Below are positions 59,240 through 64,000 of a stretch of 64,000 nt of DNA, one piece after another. The notes under the pieces are model-generated. The model was not told where the DNA came from. It ran no database searches and saw nothing but the letters and a program-made list of their open reading frames with translations. The translations under genes were made by a program, and so were the position numbers. The DNA comes from Isoetes taiwanensis. Taxonomy: Eukaryota > Streptophyta > Lycopodiopsida > Isoetales > Isoetaceae. The stretch covers positions 6,783,199-6,847,198 of the forward strand of contig JAJEKV010000050.1 of the NCBI GenBank assembly GCA_021234155.1, in the 5' to 3' direction. Position 1 is the stretch's first letter. Each line of letters starts with the position of its first letter.

Positions 59240-61320
59240 CAGAATTTGTGGTTCGGGTCCAACATGTATTGCTAAAGAAAACATAATCAAATCAACTAGT
59301 GATTATTGGAGACAAATTGTGTGCGCTAAGGATGAGAATGATGAATGGCACAAGCATGCATGTCTAATCTTGGACTGTATAAAAGTGTGGTTTGAAGAGG
59401 CAAGTGTGGTTTCCTTGCAATTTCAGTTTAGATTGCCTTGATTTTAACATATTTGATTGCTTTGTATAGGCTGCCAACATGCCCCGGAGAGAAGGTTAAG
59501 AATAATAAGCGGGATGTTAATTGGAAAGTGTTTGAGCAGGTAAAAGTAGTTTAGATTTTTCTTGAGTTGGGTGTGTGTTAGTGTAGAGGTAAATTAAAGC
59601 TTTATCCTCTTCTCGGCAAAAGAAGAAGAACAAAAGAAAACTAGGGTGGCAAGAAACCTTCAAAGGTTACAAGATTGGCATACAAATCGGGTTCTCCTTT
59701 TGAATTCCATCGACATGCAACTAAAACTCAAAGACATTTGTTCCACATAATTCTGAGCTCATTGGCAAGCAAAACAATTCGAGGCAATGTTTGTGACATT
59801 TGCAGATGATACTATTGTCTCTGTGATAGATTTTTGCGAGAGAATTATGGATTTAAAATTCAACAAGAAGCTCAATCACGCCAAAGGCATCTTGATCAGT
59901 CTCCATTCTTGTACACATCACTTATAGAAGAATGAGAAAATCGAGGCGGAAAGCAAGGCGAGGAAGAAGGAAGAAGATGACAAAGAGATTAAAAAAGAAA
60001 AATGCTTGCAAAAGAGAAAAGAAAAACTCATTGAAAGGAATTGTGAAGGAGACTCACTTCTATATCGGTGATGACAAAACTCATGATCTTGAGTTTGTCC
60101 AAAGATTGTCTCCATAATCATGCAGATTGGCTAAAATCTATGGGAATTAACTATAACAAACATGTTTTCTGGAGTGATGGCTGTTCTTCACAGTTTAAGT
60201 CTGCAAGACCATTTTACTTCCTTGGTAGGTTTCACAAACATCTTCAAAAGGATATTCTCTGGAATTTTTTTGCTAGCTCACATGGAAAAGGTGAGCATGA
60301 TGGTCTTGGAGCTGTCATCAAGAGGATTCTAACAAAGGAAACAGATGAAATATGATGGAAAGAAATGCGATTAATGCAAAGTAGGTGGTTGCATTTCTTA
60401 GGTGGTACTTCAACAACAATCCCACTGATAATGACATAACAAGGTATACTTTACTGGTTTTCCTCTGCATACTTAAAGCACTTAAGCACTTAGAAATTAA
60501 GGGCATGAATATATAAATTGTTTGTGTTTGTGGTTGTTAATGGGCTACTCTATTATGTAAAACATGATATTTCCCAGCCCTAAATCAAGATTGTCTTCTT
60601 TTTTTATTTTTTGATATGGATATTCTTCAACTGTTTCAGCACTGAAAGCACTTACAGCACTAAGCACTTGTGCAGGTACTTCTGGGAAATTGATCCCTCA
60701 AAAATAGATAGATCTGAGAGATTTGACTGTCACACTTTGAAAGGAACTACACAACTCCATTGCATAAGACCATGTGACAAGGACAACACTCTAAAGGTAG
60801 CTTATAGACCTCTCTCATGCTTCTGTGAGAATTGTGTTCAATTCCAATGGGACTCCTGCACCACGAAGTCACGCATTGGTGGTTGGGAAACTACTGAACT
60901 AAAACTGAAGGAGATTAAAGCAACTAATGATGCTAATAAAGCATCAGATGAAGACTTGCAGATAGAAGTAGAAGATGAACATGAAGAAGAGGAAGATAGT
61001 TCTATGGTAGAGGTTGGAGATAATTTTTTGTCAATGCGAGGAGGAAGGTAATGAAGAGGGGTTGATTTTTATGTATTGAAGTGCACGTGAAGCAAAGAAC
61101 ACTTTGCTTGAGGATTATGTGGATGGAAGGGGAAATGTATTTGGAGTTGAATCTGTTATTGTCTCTCGGGATATTACTATAAGCAGTGGGTGGTCTCAAA
61201 TTTGAGCTACTGGATGACCAGCCTGTGGCTAGTGTGTATAGCCACCTTGTAAGATTAGCTAACTTTGAAATGATTGCAGATGAAGAGGATGGTATGTTGT
61301 ATACTATGGCTGAAGACACT
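59240..61320 (+). pseudogene. Uncharacterised plant protein family (WSDG ... HGKGEHDG), broken, multi-exon
   Basis: Exon-like blocks in order: a Cys/His cluster EWHKHACLILDC (about 59338-59375), then after a likely intron LPTCPGEKVKNNKRDVNWKV (59472-59537), VSVIDFCE/ENYGFKIQQE across a frameshift (about 59817-59870), THFYIGDDKTHDLEFVQ (60055-60105), HADWLKSMGINYNKHVFWSD, GCSSQFKSARPFYFLGRFHK, then SSHGKGEHDGLGAVIKRILT (60276-60335). After another gap come RYFWEIDPSKIDRSERFDCH, YRPLSCFCENCVQFQWDSC (60676-60870) and LLDDQPVASVYSHLVRLANF (about 61200-61260). At least three shifts or stops break it. The spaced Asp residues (VIDF, SDG, HDG) and the HGKG motif could form an RNase H-like nuclease core, but that is speculation. 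I recall similar unnamed proteins in repeat-rich bryophyte and fern genomes, unverified. Confidence 0.55.
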
Positions 61321-61795
61321 TGCCAACAGATTATATGTAGCCTCCCAAACTCAAATTAAATTCTATGGTCAAACTCAAATTAAATCTTTGTTCATATGGT
61401 ATTGACTCAATTATTATTCATAGTTTGACTATTAAAGCAAAAAGCACTCACACAAAAACATCAATGCAATTGTAACCCGAAAGTCATGTATTTATGTTCT
61501 GTATTACATCAAAATTGTGGCATATCTGCTTTTAGTATAACATGTACAAAATTGTGGCATGTCCGCCTGAAAGTTATATATAAGTCTTCACTATTTCAAT
61601 ATACAACCCTTAACTTTTGCATGAATCTGGTCTCATCTTAACCTGAATTCTGAATCAACTTCGCATTCTCATTAGAGCTAAAATGAGGTCTCATGTGAGC
61701 CTCATAAGAGAATAAGTTTTTTTTCCTCTTTTATTTCCACGTCATATGGGAGGGTGTTAGTCAAACATGAGAGGCATTATTCTACCTTGGTATTT

Positions 61796-62062
61796 TCAAT
61801 TGGTGAATCTCCCAAATGCGTTTAGAGCCGACCCACATAAATAAGAGCCTATATCATGAGGCCGCGTGTACAAAACATCCTCAAGCATATCGAATTCACA
61901 CGCCTTAACAAAATCGAACCTGTCAATATCGATACATTTCGCATCCAACGTAGCTCGAGTTACCAGGTAAGAGGCTAACTTAGATTTTCGTTTTTGATTC
62001 ATTCGTATAGTAAGAACTTCTCCAAATCCCTCATTGGAAATCCCACTCATATTCAAATTCAA
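61796..62062 (-). other. Short unrecognised open frame
   Basis: 88 codons on the minus strand, composed like a real protein (for example CIDIDRFDFVKACEFDMLED) but without a recognised domain, start context or neighbours in the same orientation. Confidence 0.25.
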
Positions 62063-62215
62063 ATATTTGAATTCCTCTCCCTCCTAGTTTGATCGAATGG
62101 CCATATATAAGACATGGCTCTTGAGAAAATCTGTTTCCAATTTATCCCCATGGTCAAAATCGTCATTCATCTTCCTTCGAGAGGAGTATGCTCAAACATG
62201 GAATAGACCAAAACA

Positions 62216-63990
62216 GTGGGTTTTAAACAAAAAGGTGTGGATGAAAACCATCTGCGTGCAACTGGTGCTAAGCATGCTGATATTTGGGCTAAAGGAGAAA
62301 TTTACCCTCCAAATCCCTTAACTGGAAAGTGTCCAGACTTCAAATCTGTCACAGGCCTTGTTACATTTGCATGCGAGGGCAAACAAGGTCTATTGGGATA
62401 TTGTGAGAGCATGACCAGTTACTACATGCAATTGTCCTATCATAATTTGATCTTTGCAACAATGATTTCAAGTTTAAAATTAAGCAATGGTGCTTCATTT
62501 AAAAAAATAGAAGATTGCAATTGCAAAATTTTGCAATTGAATAAGAGAATAGTCCAGCTTGAACAAGACGCTCAATTGATGCAATTTGTGATTAAGCAAT
62601 CGGAAAGAGAAGGTGATCTAGCACAGGCTGAAGTGAAGAAATATAAAAAGATGGTTCTATCATTGCAATCTAGATTAAACAGGCTGAAAAAAACAGGATT
62701 GGGATTGAGAGAGAGGAAGAAAAAGACAAAACCACTTGTTAAAGTAAATCCAAGAGGTGGTGCATATTCAAGGAGAGTTTATGCTATGAGACAAGTCTTG
62801 AGTTTTGACGAGGATAGAGAGGAAATTCAAGATGTTGGGAGGTTAATAAATAGTATAGCAACAAAAGATGAACTTGTAGCCATGTTGGATGCACCATGCA
62901 ATAGTGGCTTGAAGAAGACTGTGATTGATATGACAGTTGGAGAAATAGGCTCAAAAATAGATGTTGCACAAGTGCAAGGCATTTGCGATCAGGCAGGAAT
63001 CAGTAGACAAGGATATAGGTTGCTTTTTAGGCCATTTCATAAGGCATTGAAATCAGTTGGCACAAACAGGGAAATTGTGCCAAGGCCTTATAGCTTGGAC
63101 AAATTGAGGACAAGAAATAATACTAGTATTGTTGATATTTTAGGAGGCATGTGGTCAACAGACTCTTCTCCACCAGCTCTAACGACCACTAATAAGAAGA
63201 AAAGCTCAATTGCTAATGATATGATTGGGTTGCATTCTAGGAACAATTTGTGGCTTGATTTAGAGAGTTTGCTGAAATTTATGGTTACGTACTATGATGT
63301 ACATGAGATGGATGTTGATGGGCATTTAGAGATCTTTTTGAAACTTGATGAAATGGAACTCATTCATAAAACAAAATATGAGAGAGTGTCATTAACATTC
63401 ATGAATAGGGCTCTTTCACCAACTTACAAGGATCAAAGACAAAAGAAGAAGAAGGAAAGAGATTCAAGTTGGTTTTTACAGCAATCCGGGAGCACACATG
63501 GTGGCTTGGAATATTTCGTGTACATAAAGAAAATTATTCAGTTTTAAAGTGGGTATTTAACAAAACAAAATTCCGGATAAGATTGGAATGTATAACGATG
63601 GGAAGAAATTGCATGTAGAAGGATTTGGCTCTTTTCATGTCAATTTCCATTTAGTCAGCCGATCTAAAAACGAGAGAAGGCTATGTTTAATGTGAAATCA
63701 TCCCGGTGCAAAGACATCACGGATGTGTTTGTTTTGCCTCTATACCTTGAAGGAGAAGCAAAAGGCACTTCCAAAAGCACTCTATCATGTGATCAGCAGA
63801 AACCACCTGATAGACACCTAAAAGATGAGACATTTGATGCAATATTACCAATCCCATTGGATAGAGTACATATATGTACTCTTCATGCACTTGTTAGGAT
63901 AGTAGAAAAAATGATTTTCCACTCACGAGTGCTTCGTATGGAATATCGAGATGAAAGAGAAAGAGAATGCAGGATAGAGCGAGTAGAGAG
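62216..63990 (+). pseudogene. Second uncharacterised protein family with coiled coil, running off the right edge
   Basis: A frame of 443 codons (62216-63547) is the longest in the window. It has a Cys-containing N-terminus (GEIYPPNPLTGKCPDFKSV), a clear coiled coil at residues about 100-165 (heptads in KILQLNKRIVQLEQDAQLMQ and LSLQSRLNRLKK), a basic stretch (RERKKKTKP), and then a globular part with GISRQGYRLLFRPFHKALKS and YERVSLTFMNRALS. The same protein continues after frameshifts: KLHVEGFGSFHVNFHLVSRS (about 63607-63666) and DRVHICTLHALVRIVEKMIF (about 63862-63921). So the long frame is a broken copy of a larger protein. No catalytic signature recognised. I recall repeat-borne relatives in seed-free plants, unverified. 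Confidence 0.55.
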
Positions 63991-64000
63991 TGCTCTCGAG

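Overview
The window is nuclear DNA from a land plant. It holds one intact three-exon gene for the small subunit of Rubisco (rbcS, 53929-54858), spliceosomal introns throughout, and both plant LTR-retrotransposon superfamilies primed by initiator tRNA-Met. The RbcS protein and the many introns, LINEs and low-copy relics fit a seed-free plant such as a fern or lycophyte better than a flowering plant, but I cannot fix the lineage from sequence alone. Gene density is very low. Most of the 64 kb is decayed mobile DNA with tandem and inverted repeats, and most other reading frames look like relics.

Layout. 1-1013: 3' end of a LINE with poly-A. 1139-2120: decayed Copia integrase. 4016-5096: a 1.1 kb element with 80-bp terminal inverted repeats (TIRs). 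About 6446-9770: a nearly complete but broken L1-type LINE (endonuclease, reverse transcriptase, zinc knuckle, poly-A). 13000-16600: dense repeats, including giant hairpins and a LINE tail made of a hexamer array. 18914-21059 (minus): an intron-containing relic of a DUF3504/Crypton-type tyrosine recombinase. 22640-24964 (minus): a Ty3/Gypsy relic split by a 937-bp TIR element with an 8-bp target duplication. 27885-31060: a GC- and CpG-rich tract with unrecognised coding-like frames. 31174-31906: a hAT-type non-autonomous element with perfect ends and an 8-bp target duplication. 34430-37869: a segment bounded by perfect 26-bp inverted repeats. 38124-38880: an unprocessed GAPDH gene fragment. 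39987-41917 (minus): a gene for a two-pass membrane protein with a large cysteine-rich ectodomain. 42003-44720: a repeat family interrupted by a LINE. 46781-50205: a Copia element broken by a 5'-truncated LINE in the opposite orientation. 53929-54858: rbcS. 57938 to the right end: exon-like relics of two uncharacterised, repeat-like plant protein families.

The parts do not form a pathway. Only rbcS has a clear cellular job, in carbon fixation. The strongest candidates for something under-described are the plant Crypton-like recombinase, the protein family with a WSDG...HGKGEHDG signature at 59.3-61.3 kb, the membrane protein at 40-41.9 kb, and the long-hairpin repeat family at 14, 15.4 and 21.4 kb.
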